DNA of 26,310 nt from a virus: positions 1 to 26,310 of IMG/VR virus record IMGVR_UViG_3300010153_000092. One strand, 5' to 3'. Below the pieces are notes generated by a model, which did no database searches, was not told where the DNA came from, and saw only the letters and a program-made list of their open reading frames with translations. The position numbers were made by a program, and so were the translations under genes. Positions 10,801-18,400 of this stretch are shown here, in pieces; position 1 is the first letter of the stretch, and every line of letters starts with the position of its first letter.

Positions 10801-13800
10801 CCTATGGATTCTTATCTATATTCCGACTCTACAGGTTCTTTGGTTACCGTGATGACACAAAGCGTACCGGTATTGTTTGCTGATGCCACCACCATGGCTT
10901 GCGGTGAACTTATGATGACCAGCTACGGCACGATAAATGATAGGATAACGAATCCTGCCTTTTCTGCCAATACAGCGTCTTATGCCTCTTCTAGTATAAA
11001 CTCTGCTCAATATCTGTATAGTGTCCCCGTAATGAGTACGGGAAGTGTTATCGTTACTCCTGCTGTCGCTGCGGATGCAGAAATTGAGGCAGTAGAGATA
11101 ACACCAAGCGTTTTACACGATCAAGTTTTCCAAATAAAAACAACTACTGTTACTGTTGAATTTACTTTCGATACAGGTTCGGCAACCCCTGGAGGTACAG
11201 GCGATGATTATACAATCGGCGCACAAGGTCCTATTGCTGACACGAATGATGTTATTAATCGTATTTATGCTGCTATATTACTCGCCAAGTCTTCGGGAGA
11301 TATTGATGTAACCCCTACTAATCCTGGTGCTGTTGGGTCTACTATGCGATTAGACGCTGATGTCCCTGGGACTGCGATGAATAGTGAGACTATTACGGGT
11401 GATGCCGTCACCTTCGGCGATATCACTGTTGTAAATTGGGCAAACGGCGCTGCTGCCTCCACCACCGCCGGCAACAGTTTGCCAGAAGTAAGATCTCCGG
11501 GATCAGCCTATACAAGACCTGCGTGGACAGCAGGACGAGAACGACGATATGTTGATGGTCCAGCAAAAGGTCAACTTGCTCCTGCAAGCTATCCTTTTTA
11601 TGATAACTATGAAGACTTCCATAGAGACACCAGATTGGCTGGTCAAGACTATACCATAGTACCAGAGTTCAGGATAAGTGAGCATGTGGCTGAATATGAG
11701 GAAAATGGGTCCTTGTATTCTATTATTTCCTCCTCGCTTGAAATAACGGGTGCAAATGCTAACAATTTTGACGGTTCTAATCCTCAATTTTATGAGAGAT
11801 TCACTCAAACTGACAATATAGAATTTTTAGCCGACTTCATGCCTAATGATCGTGGAAACAGGAATTATATCTTCAATAAATTCCCACGGCACTTTGAAAT
11901 TTCATCAGAAGCAAAAGTGAGATTATTGCCATACAGCGGCTTTTATCCCGTAGATCGATCTTTGGACTTAGCAACTTTGTTCCGCTCTACTTACGAAAAT
12001 AATGCAGTTCTTTCGTCAGCTAGTCCGATCCCCGCTCAAGGGTGGAGAGCCATCTTGAGACCTTTTTATGCTCCTGGCATTATGTATAACTCTATCAAGT
12101 CGGGACTTGCTGTGGATTATCCTATTCGCCGAGCGGGTCGTAATGCTGATCAATATTATGAAAAGGTAGCTTCTCATACGCCCCTTGCTGGTTGTTTGAC
12201 TGGTTCATTGACTGCTGTGGCGGCAGGTTCGATTCCAGGGAACAAGAGAAGAAATAATGAGGACTTTGATTGGGCTAACCCAGATGTCAATAAATTTTTC
12301 TGGGCAGATAGACTTCCTTTCGAAACGATTCTATCCCCAATTGATGCTTTGGAAGCAGGGTTTAAAGAGCCTACTGTTTTGTCGGATATACGCCAATTCA
12401 TGGCAGTCGATGTAAGTGGTTCTTTGACTCGCAAGGGTTTAGATGATTCTTTATATAAGAAAGCGGTGTCTAACTTCTTGGCTAATGTGCCTAAGTTCTT
12501 CTTATCTCGTAAGGTTGATAGCTATGGGAACGAGGGATACTTGACTAAGTTTGTATCTCAGTTCGGAACCCCACCCTCAGCAAAGGCGGGGTCTATTACT
12601 ACTCCCGTCAGAACCGTGGAAATTGACAAGGGAGCCGCCTATATGATGGAGATTGGACTGATGAAAACAGATCAGTTTAATTTCTATAGTAACCCATATG
12701 CATTTGGGATGCCCACCAGTACAGGATCGACTTCGTGGGAGACTCTAAACGCTGATCAGATACCTAAGCCTAATTCGTGGCCTAAGCACCGTGCTGAGTT
12801 TGCTCCTTTTACTCCTTCTCATTATTATGGACCCTCTGTGGCTCGCATTACATTCATGCCTGTCGGGGACAAACTTACATATACTTTGGATGAAATCATA
12901 AATAACGATCGAGGCGAGTTGTTTGTTCAGTACCTCAACGAAAGTGGTAGTTATTATGATATGGCTTCTGGTTCTTTTATAAGCCGTGATGGGGTTGCTA
13001 TGTCTTCTTCCGCTACTCCTACCTATGGATGGAATAGAGCTTGGCAAAACCGTATGGATATTGACGCATCGATTAGTATTAATAATTCTTTTGTTACAGA
13101 TTATGGCTCCTCTTACCGGTCACTAGACCCTAACAAGTGGACTATCATGCCTAAGTGGGAGTGTCCAACTCTAGACTTCCCAGATAGATCAACATCTTCA
13201 GATCAGTATGCTTTTTCTTCCTCGGTAGGTCAAGGGTACTACACCTCTTCGGCACAAGGTATGTGGCATCAGTACGGAACGATGCCAGACAATAATCAGG
13301 GATCTTATCTCTATATTAAGGATATACCAACGGGTGCCGAAGAAGAATATGACCTCGTCGCCATTCCTTATGCTGGCGGTTCATATACGGAGCGTGCATA
13401 TACTTATGTATCTAAGATACCAGACTTTGTTTCTAATGCGGGGCGCTCGGTTAGATCGATGGCTGACCTAGTTGGTTTTGATCCGGAGGAGATTATTCGT
13501 GCAGGGTTTGATACCACTAAAGCCAAAAGGTTGGGTGAACTCGCCGCCGATGATGAGAAATCTATTTCCGAGGCTATTTTGGCTCTTCCATTTTATATTG
13601 ACGATAAGGACCAGCCACGACTTATAACTTTGCAAGCCCCGGCTAATAAGCTCGGTCCTAAAATTAAACAATTTAGGAAGCAGTTTACTAAGTTTTCTCT
13701 TCCTCCATCTTTAGGGAAAAGTTTGTTGAGTATGGTACCCAGTGATTATCCACATGTTCCTGACTACATCAATCCTTTTGGGGGAGATGAGTACGACTCA

Positions 13801-14538
13801 ATCATGTCTGGTGAAAGTATGAAAACAACTCCTGTGGTTTATTTGATGGAACATAAAGTAAATCTTACACGACAGGATCTGGCAGATATGTGGCAGGGGA
13901 TTATGCCAGAATTATCCACAAAATTCCAGCACAGTATGACCTCAATAGATCACTATATGCCGGGTGATAAAGTAGAAGAAGAAGTAACTCGTTTCCCAGA
14001 GGTAATTAAGGAGCAGTTGAATCTTGGTGTCGAAATGACTGGTCATCCTCGTTATGATTTATTAGACATAGCCCAGAGCCCCGAAAAGCTTGGATTGTTT
14101 CCAGAGATCAAGTGGCTTGTTTTCAAAGTAAAAGAACGAGGGTTGTTAGATTATAACCAACTTATTATGGAAGAGGTTGACGGAGAATTTGTGCTAGACT
14201 ATGATAATGCTCGAAGGAGATTCTCAGGTACGACTCTCACGCCTGAAAATATAGACGCAATTCTTGGTGATCGTGACGAGTGGTCTAAGCTTGTCTACCG
14301 GTACCAGCACTCACTGGGTTCCCCCAGTTATAACTGGCCTTATGATTATTGCTCTGTTGTGGAACTTGGTAAGATCAATACAAAAATTAGTTTCCGACCG
14401 GATTTGAAGAAAGAGAACGAAGAAGATGTGGCAGATGCAGAATTCCGAACTCGTCAACTTCAGGCCTCAACACAGGAATCCCAACAGGTATCGGACCTGG
14501 GTAATTTATCTAATCTCTCCCGAAATTTAAATGGGTAG
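4846..14538 (+). CDS. Giant multidomain baseplate/tail protein with LamG-like and P2 gpI/gp7-like segments
   Basis: One uninterrupted frame of 3,230 codons starts at the ATG of an ATGA overlap. Domains seen by eye: residues ~160-372, a LamG/concanavalin-like jelly roll; ~450-590, a helical region resembling P2 tail protein I and gp7-type wedge proteins; ~658-890, a second jelly-roll-like segment with a Y-V-G-A-H-R-T-N-Y-T-G strand; ~1010-1120, charged helices ending in VLERPKIQHR; ~1319, a QGPFTKRHVGG motif; ~2070-2210, a small beta module; ~2268, an IVPEFRISEH motif; the C-terminal ~40 residues are Q/S/N-rich. It lacks the long uniform coiled coil expected of a tape measure. Its place just after W- and J-like genes suggests that it supplies the gpI/gp7 wedge function and projects carbohydrate-binding domains. 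Several motifs recall unnamed marine-phage proteins, from memory. The ORF is certain; the function is inferred. Confidence 0.85.
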   Translation: MSVKKLFQKNKQAVTVGKYLKASSPDGLGDGIESQAHLSSSLERQRYFLPSINYGDPKNFVKFGSAEQYYKNAFEYIANYFPYDGSVLERTSFYNDINPLEKFILEDVYPRSTGYVTIGADYGTVASDASGYYSSSAEYIQIKGGPHSGSIYNEDKNRTSNLEFGGEYGNTVEFFFKKEGLTDVLTSSDRQVLFDLWNGAPTTDSTYGRLRIEIRQGSEDSFFVTLLSGTTGFDAVRVPSAGGLTIADGTFRNYAFVFNTSGSSPTIDFFVNGSCVETAIPPAASAEIGLVTGSMIGNLGALRADIVGSPGVAEGYGKLSGSIDEFRFWKTNRNDEQVGRYWLSSVGGGSNKYDANVGLGVYLKFNEGITGTSSIDDDFLDYSGRLSNGIYTGYNPLYSRNTGSALDSLNLTSVTEVASPIVRTQNPLYTTKKAQYLLSGSNYDYQNGARLMNNLPNWIIEAEEAGANEIVDLTQIISSYFDTLYNQLTVMKGLKYTDYISGSVSASINQFPYNDRLVESFGIEAPEIFENIGTLAQFLQRDEQINFEQTLADVKNSIYKNIYNNLSYILKGKGNEKAIRNFIRCLGVGEDVIALNTYPSNSDFQLKSNYFSTSSPKKFADFTGLLNQSDDAATVYQYYDSTNANSVGFITGSSVIEEFAFSLQSEFVFPDKSNFRSLSYEVPKILEASLVGFHTPMDSSQTSTDLTWAAPADDYGLQVYAVRSPGEYAKVYSPLYQVRDAYFVVKNSAGATLLTSSIFNEVYDNQKWNLTLSLRPKKYPFADGINGASVAGDGYYLELYGVNYDTGMKRNSFLVSASMTAQDGANILESNKRIYVGAHRTNYTGSVLTQTDVRASSTRYWTDYFPSGTLDLQAKEADTHGRVRPYRNAYSFQTQNPGVYIPRIQTLAMNWEFTDITGSNASGRFGVSDLSSGSVAPDYVSNYQNPIFSKINLRQHTGRGDFFVANATPVRKEYVYTDKLQIPEYIGGDSMVTVMNSDDQTFGIYSRPVDFFFAVEKSMYRSISSQMLKLFASIEDFNNLIGEPVNKYRLNYKRMEKVREIFFRKVRNDIPDLEKYIDYYKWLDTSMSEMIEQLFPESARFADSVRKIVENHVLERPKIQHRASILRGRRSWPPPGITGGPSTSICYDAPGWKFNHAPLSNEQNENCFWWKTRALRDNPIFDTPVGILPTRNAVLNALQKEQSRNVVVCLTAEPRFPYYGGINQTWNKKRNMRNITFSRFEPLEDCTDDTEPNKKKKISFRVELGSGLYKGDNLSPFTAISSSVVSGYNAGLIASGLSGISITNLHEDSILPFRHSVPLQGPFTKRHVGGLQARHNAPFRTVDRAEEYTLEIASGTGSITTLTVQTVPKGKYLRGAGSKSPLNIENIKTVISDHTTGDGVRLVGNYSKYYEVVQGNDRSATNMDFVFNPTFYAYSAPTAFLTPPSRRALGLTGSAGYPAPRQRSGVRTNETIFVDLFSAPGSKQDSKQLFRDVNSDTMSPNNALPFRNEAVRRPGNLSHRQLGIPLGAGAGLAGYLRLHTGWGGFQADIAPELNDAYADPFIGVNALQYFNGGGIPMVAAWPAAGPPNIDNIMLGGYPGIGDVRLAALHKTQRNTTKRIEISGSIVVADIMKTGSVRDNAYVTRPIPSADRAEWTSYISGAATIATYGAYIAKGERYPDDITFANMPLNASPTWAKSVFYNTNMSKQFLWDKNYDFEIWKQLRNSDKPSAKYYWQHNTYELLPEVVESNVPGTNRVQRGFANSTLSREVKDIAIDENTSKYYYSVSLREAPVTSRYKPLVHQIRTPLGSPSKTSDEKITVSLDYSYGNELMAFANRRLNFDLKGNLKASYGIIKRPYEILREQRVPGTERSVAGLDLIEVFSYPETIYPKEVYTYLSGSRSRLSYLCDFWKEDIDVASFPVGSFTSYSNLLSETNQLTYVPQRARLKHPFVTSQGSTVLNSVQTPYNSLDASYPLGTGNGSGSIWPMDSYLYSDSTGSLVTVMTQSVPVLFADATTMACGELMMTSYGTINDRITNPAFSANTASYASSSINSAQYLYSVPVMSTGSVIVTPAVAADAEIEAVEITPSVLHDQVFQIKTTTVTVEFTFDTGSATPGGTGDDYTIGAQGPIADTNDVINRIYAAILLAKSSGDIDVTPTNPGAVGSTMRLDADVPGTAMNSETITGDAVTFGDITVVNWANGAAASTTAGNSLPEVRSPGSAYTRPAWTAGRERRYVDGPAKGQLAPASYPFYDNYEDFHRDTRLAGQDYTIVPEFRISEHVAEYEENGSLYSIISSSLEITGANANNFDGSNPQFYERFTQTDNIEFLADFMPNDRGNRNYIFNKFPRHFEISSEAKVRLLPYSGFYPVDRSLDLATLFRSTYENNAVLSSASPIPAQGWRAILRPFYAPGIMYNSIKSGLAVDYPIRRAGRNADQYYEKVASHTPLAGCLTGSLTAVAAGSIPGNKRRNNEDFDWANPDVNKFFWADRLPFETILSPIDALEAGFKEPTVLSDIRQFMAVDVSGSLTRKGLDDSLYKKAVSNFLANVPKFFLSRKVDSYGNEGYLTKFVSQFGTPPSAKAGSITTPVRTVEIDKGAAYMMEIGLMKTDQFNFYSNPYAFGMPTSTGSTSWETLNADQIPKPNSWPKHRAEFAPFTPSHYYGPSVARITFMPVGDKLTYTLDEIINNDRGELFVQYLNESGSYYDMASGSFISRDGVAMSSSATPTYGWNRAWQNRMDIDASISINNSFVTDYGSSYRSLDPNKWTIMPKWECPTLDFPDRSTSSDQYAFSSSVGQGYYTSSAQGMWHQYGTMPDNNQGSYLYIKDIPTGAEEEYDLVAIPYAGGSYTERAYTYVSKIPDFVSNAGRSVRSMADLVGFDPEEIIRAGFDTTKAKRLGELAADDEKSISEAILALPFYIDDKDQPRLITLQAPANKLGPKIKQFRKQFTKFSLPPSLGKSLLSMVPSDYPHVPDYINPFGGDEYDSIMSGESMKTTPVVYLMEHKVNLTRQDLADMWQGIMPELSTKFQHSMTSIDHYMPGDKVEEEVTRFPEVIKEQLNLGVEMTGHPRYDLLDIAQSPEKLGLFPEIKWLVFKVKERGLLDYNQLIMEEVDGEFVLDYDNARRRFSGTTLTPENIDAILGDRDEWSKLVYRYQHSLGSPSYNWPYDYCSVVELGKINTKISFRPDLKKENEEDVADAEFRTRQLQASTQESQQVSDLGNLSNLSRNLNG
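5323..5962 (+). other. LamG / concanavalin-like domain within the giant protein
   Basis: Residues ~160-372 of the giant protein show the usual LamG_3 strand order: V-E-F-F-F-K-K near the start, a LFDLWNG strand, R-L-R-I-E-I, an NYAFVFNTSG...IDFFVNG pair, and the diagnostic G-S-I-D-E-F-R-F-W-K strand, followed by an L-K-F-N-E-G close. This fold usually binds glycans or acts as a beta-sandwich spacer in phage virion proteins. Confidence 0.75.
6193..6615 (+). other. P2 gpI / gp7-like wedge segment within the giant protein
   Basis: Residues ~450-590 read as helices: L-P-N-W-I-I-E-A-E-E, then SYFDTLYNQLTVMKGLKYTDY, and an IYKNIYNNLSYILKGKGNEK block leading into AIRNFIRCLGV. The last part matches the Y-L-L-K-x-K-G-x-x-x-x-I-x-x-L-x-x-x-x-G-x pattern typical of tail protein I and similar wedge proteins. 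The position after W and J genes is as expected. This is similarity by eye and needs a profile search. Confidence 0.55.
6817..7515 (+). other. Second jelly-roll-like segment within the giant protein
   Basis: Residues ~658-890 alternate strand-like segments, including a VRDAYFVVKN strand, a KWNLTLSLRP strand, a YYLELYGVNYDTG hairpin and an R-I-Y-V-G-A-H...G-S-V-L-T strand near the end. The late G-(I/V)-G-(G/A)...G.L pattern is that of ConA/LamG folds. It is weaker than the first LamG-like domain and could be a different beta-sandwich. Confidence 0.4.
11053..11475 (+). other. Small beta module, possible domain insertion in the giant protein
   Basis: Residues ~2070-2210 differ from their surroundings: low in aromatic residues, rich in Ala, Thr, Asp and Gly, with alternating strands and a central helix (DVINRIYAAILLAKSSGDI) followed by a G-A-V-G-S-T-M-R-L-D strand. 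This resembles the compact T-V-E/T-F-T-F-D...AAI...I...G..G repeated modules found in many phage tail proteins. The flanking sequence is aromatic-rich on both sides, which is why an insertion is suspected. Confidence 0.4.
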
Positions 14539-14548
14539 TAATTAAGGT

Positions 14549-15463
14549 ATGGTTAAGTTTTTCGATCAAAAACAAGAGGTCATTCAAATCGAGCTTACTC
14601 CCTATGGGCGTGAGCAATATGCTAATGGTAAATTTTCTCCTCAATATTATACCTTTCATGATACCGGAATTCTTTATGATGGGATCTGTGGTTCTAAAAC
14701 TGAAACACAAAATGAGATTGTTACCCGAATAAAAAACACTACCCCCCGCCTACGACCACAAACTCGTTTTACTAGCTCTCTAGGTCAAGTAGTGACCCTA
14801 AAAAGCCTCAATAGTAAAAATCAATTCAAAGAAACTTTCCCTTATGTGGCAACTTATAACAGAGTACTTGGGGACAGTAGTGTGTGGTCAGATTATATGC
14901 CTTCGTGGGACATAACAGTGGACAAGGGGAGCACTACTCAAATCGATGAGGGGGTAGAATATTTAGCCGGTCGCACTATTCCCAGAGTGACGGTTAGCTG
15001 TAGTATAGAATATGATTATACTACCACCGAATCATCTACTCTATACACTTTATTAAAAAGCGATAAAATAATTCTTGACATGCAAGAATTAAACACTCAA
15101 TTTAAATTGAACGGAAATTTTGACATCGAAATATTTAAAGTTGATCGTGGTAAAGGTCTCCAATCACTGGGCTTCATAAACCCGGAAACTCAAAACTCTC
15201 AGGCTTTAAGTAATCAAACTTACCCTAGTCAGATGGCAGAAACCATCGCAGGGACGAATGCTGATATTCTTGCTGGTTTCCCAAAACTAGATAACACCTA
15301 TGTGGAATATTATTTAGATGTTATGTTAGATCAAGAAATAGACGGAGTTTCAATGCCTTCTAATTCTACAATCTATAAGAGTAATTTCAATAAGAACCCC
15401 GGAAGCATTTGTCTTACGGACGAGGGTAGACCCACCTATAATACTGACCCTGGCGGTAAATAA
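14549..15463 (+). CDS. Conserved phage structural-type protein of unknown function
   Basis: This 304-residue protein begins MVKFFDQKQEVIQ and has a recognisable N-terminal block at residues ~8-45: E-V-I-Q-I-E-L-T-P-Y-G-R-E-Q-Y, then G-K-F-S-P-Q-Y-Y-T-F-H-D and ILYDG. I recall this pattern (E.I...LT.YG...L..GKF.P.YY.F.D..I.YD) from uncharacterised proteins encoded beside tail genes in marine and large myoviruses, but I cannot name a function. No signal peptide, membrane segment or coiled coil is seen. It starts 10 bases after the giant gene. The only Shine-Dalgarno-like bases (TAAGG at 14543-14547) lie one base from the ATG, too close for a normal site, so translation may depend on ribosomes finishing the upstream gene. 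The next start is two bases past its stop. A virion role is inferred from context. Confidence 0.75.
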   Translation: MVKFFDQKQEVIQIELTPYGREQYANGKFSPQYYTFHDTGILYDGICGSKTETQNEIVTRIKNTTPRLRPQTRFTSSLGQVVTLKSLNSKNQFKETFPYVATYNRVLGDSSVWSDYMPSWDITVDKGSTTQIDEGVEYLAGRTIPRVTVSCSIEYDYTTTESSTLYTLLKSDKIILDMQELNTQFKLNGNFDIEIFKVDRGKGLQSLGFINPETQNSQALSNQTYPSQMAETIAGTNADILAGFPKLDNTYVEYYLDVMLDQEIDGVSMPSNSTIYKSNFNKNPGSICLTDEGRPTYNTDPGGK

Positions 15464-15465
15464 AT

Positions 15466-18400
15466 ATGTTTTTACGAAGTATAGCTGAACTAAATTTCTC
15501 ATCGATCACCCTTGAGACAAGTAGAAACGAAGGTGATAGAGAAAAAAACTTGGCTATTATTAATACTACATTCGTGCAGGCGTCTAGTAACTTGTCTGAA
15601 GCTAATTCAGAACTTGCGAATTTACACCTTCGAGTCATCGCCTCCTATACCCCAAGTTCTTCACAATTGGGCGACTTTACTTGTCAAAGATTTAATGAAT
15701 ATAATCTTTTTGACAGTCAGAGTGCTGAGTTTGGTAATGACAACCCTCCAGAAGAGATGGTTAATTTTTTACAAAACGAGATAGCACAAAAAGCTGGAGT
15801 TTCTTTTTTGAAGCAAGCCGGTCCTTTCTCGCCATTCTCTACAGATAGATCTATTATCCCTAGAATGTTTAGAGATAGGGTCTCTAGTGCCGGCACTCCG
15901 GGTGGCATCACTTTATATGATGACTTGTTGGTGAATCTGATGCCTAGGAGTGCTAATGTTGTTCCGGGGATGTCTGGGGGACCCTTATCTGAAAGAGGAA
16001 TCTCATCCACCAGGGTGAGGACAACTAATCCGATCCGATCCACACAAACTAGCTTGAGCCAAGAGGAAATAGAGTCAGGAGTTTTTACCGGCACGGAAGA
16101 GCCCGGCGACCAAGACGAGCCCCCCGTGGACAACTCGTTACAATTGCTCGATAGAGTTTCTTTATTGCCTATAGTAATTGATCTTTCTTCTGTCTCGTCA
16201 CTTATTAAAGATAATCTTACCTTTTATATGTTTGTGTACGATTCTAATTTTGCCCCCCAAGAAGAATTGTTTGAGCTTCCTGAAATATCATTAAATACGG
16301 GAATGAGTCAGTGCATTTCGGCAACCGTTCGGGGTAATCAAACTGTCTGGAAACCTATTTCCATATCCAGACCTTACCTTGGTCTAGGAAAAAGATTACC
16401 GGGAGGAGAGTATCTGGACGCCACCGCCGCCACCGCTCCTAATGCTAATATTTTTCAACATATTGACCTGTCGCCTTCGGATAATGTAGTTATACGACTA
16501 GCCAGTGTATTCGACAGGGTATATGATCAACTAGCGAGGACTATTCTGGACGAGAAGCCAGAAATAAGGAAGATCATAAGCAAGGATAATTATTTGTCCG
16601 AATTATGGATTTCAAAAGATAGTGATGAGAATCACCGTTTCTCGTTTGCTTTCGATCTAGAATCTTATCTTATCGCTAACAGTTATTTCCCATTTCTCTA
16701 TAGGAGCCAGAACCTTTCCCGACAAATTATAAATCAAACAGGATTTATGGCTGGCTCTGAGCCTTCAAAAACTTTGAGCATGAGGGTTTTAAGAAGGTTT
16801 GTTTCTGAGGATTCTACGATGCCTGTGAACCAACTCACCACCAGCGGTCATCTAGTAGAGAAGGGTCCAAACATACCTTTCCCAGAGAAGGTAATAGATT
16901 CTGTTGGAGAAATACCCAATCTATATTTGGATCAGCAAAATGATGGCTCAACTCCAAATAAGATTATTTTCTATGAGGGTAAAGACTCTTTCGGCATAGA
17001 AGGAGAATACACTTTTAGGGATGCACAAATAAGTGGAGATTTTATATATGGGGCTGACTTTACAGTTTATGACGCCGCACCGATCTTTATGCGTAACCTT
17101 GTCACCTATCTTATGCAGTTGAGATCGGGCGTTGAAGAGGTGTTCAATACTATTGTAAACTCGGTGCCCACGACAGAAGGCTATCAAGGTGGTGTGGTAA
17201 AAGATGGTCGTAATCTATACAATCCTGAGACTTTAGCTTTAAATGTGCCCCTTCGTCAGATTGTAGGTGCCATCAATGGGCAACAAGTTAATTTCTATGA
17301 TTATCTCATAGAGACAATCCGGCAATATCAAGTAGTCATAAATGATCTAGCTCCATTAACTACAGGCGGCTTGTTAGATGAATTCTATTCAGCAGCCTTT
17401 AGTTTAAATCGTGGTCTTATCGACCCCTTGACAATTAAGGATGTCCAGAAACTCATAGATTTAGGGATTCAAATGTTATTCAGAAAGTTGACTGAAATCT
17501 TCCCTAATGACCCGCTTGGAAGAGGTCTTGACATAAGTGAGACTTCACCCCTTGAGCGCCGAGGTTTTTGCCAGCGAAAATTCCCAGTATTGAGGGGACG
17601 CCACTTTTTTGGGGAAACTTATAAAAAAGGCAAAAACCTAGGATACGGTTATGATTTTATATTCACTAAAGAACCAGACATGGGACAAAGGAGCGGCATA
17701 ACCAGAATTTCGTTCCCCGAGTATGAAGCCCGTGTCAACCAAGAATTCGTAAAATATTTTCAATCAGCAGAGGATCCTGATGAGATTAGGACTGCTTTGT
17801 TGCCTCAAGGACCTTATAGAAATCCTGGTTATGCATATTTTACTTCAAAAACGATTAGAACTCCTATGACTGATGATATTCTACAAACCACCGCCGGTGC
17901 TGCGCCTGGTACCCCGATTTCCAACTATGACCTTGATCGATATGGAAGATTATTTTGCGACATTGTTGATTTAAATCATCGTATTCACAACAGGCAACAT
18001 AACCCCACTATCACTCCTGGTCGCCGCTTGAGGGCATCAGCCAATGAAGAACTTTTTAATTCTGTAATTAAAGTTCTGGAGGAGCAATATGCGGTAGAAA
18101 TAAAAACAGAAGACATACTGCCGCAGTACAATCCTCCCAGAGTATCTACAGGTAAATATGAACCTACTGTAAAAGATAAGGAAAAGGTGGGGACTTTAAT
18201 AATCCAGAATGGACCGCTGGCTATCCCTACTCTGGTGGGCGGTGCGAACAATATTGACCCTACAACTTTGACTTATTTTTCTAATGTTGAGACAGGTTTA
18301 TCCAACACTGCACTCGACAAACAAAAGGGTTATACAGATGAAAAAATCAGTACCAAAAGAAAAAACCAGATACCTATAAAGCTTCCTTTTGCTATATTTG

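Noticed and set aside
11503-11808. 101-codon minus-strand open frame (a similar one lies at 12745-13047)
   Set aside because: Both are shadows of the giant gene without ribosome sites or family resemblance.
4846-14538. The giant protein as the tail tape measure
   Set aside because: It is strand-rich, with lectin-like domains and no long uniform helical or coiled-coil stretch, and it lies after the wedge genes instead of after tube and chaperone genes.
15457-15466. TAAATAAATA just before the 1,250-residue gene, similar to a T4 late promoter box
   Set aside because: It does not match TATAAATA, overlaps a stop codon and the next start, and would leave no leader. A chance AT-rich match is more likely.
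15717-16133. 138-codon open frame on the minus strand
   Set aside because: It lies wholly inside the 1,250-residue gene, has no ribosome site or partner genes, and would be the only minus-strand gene in the window.
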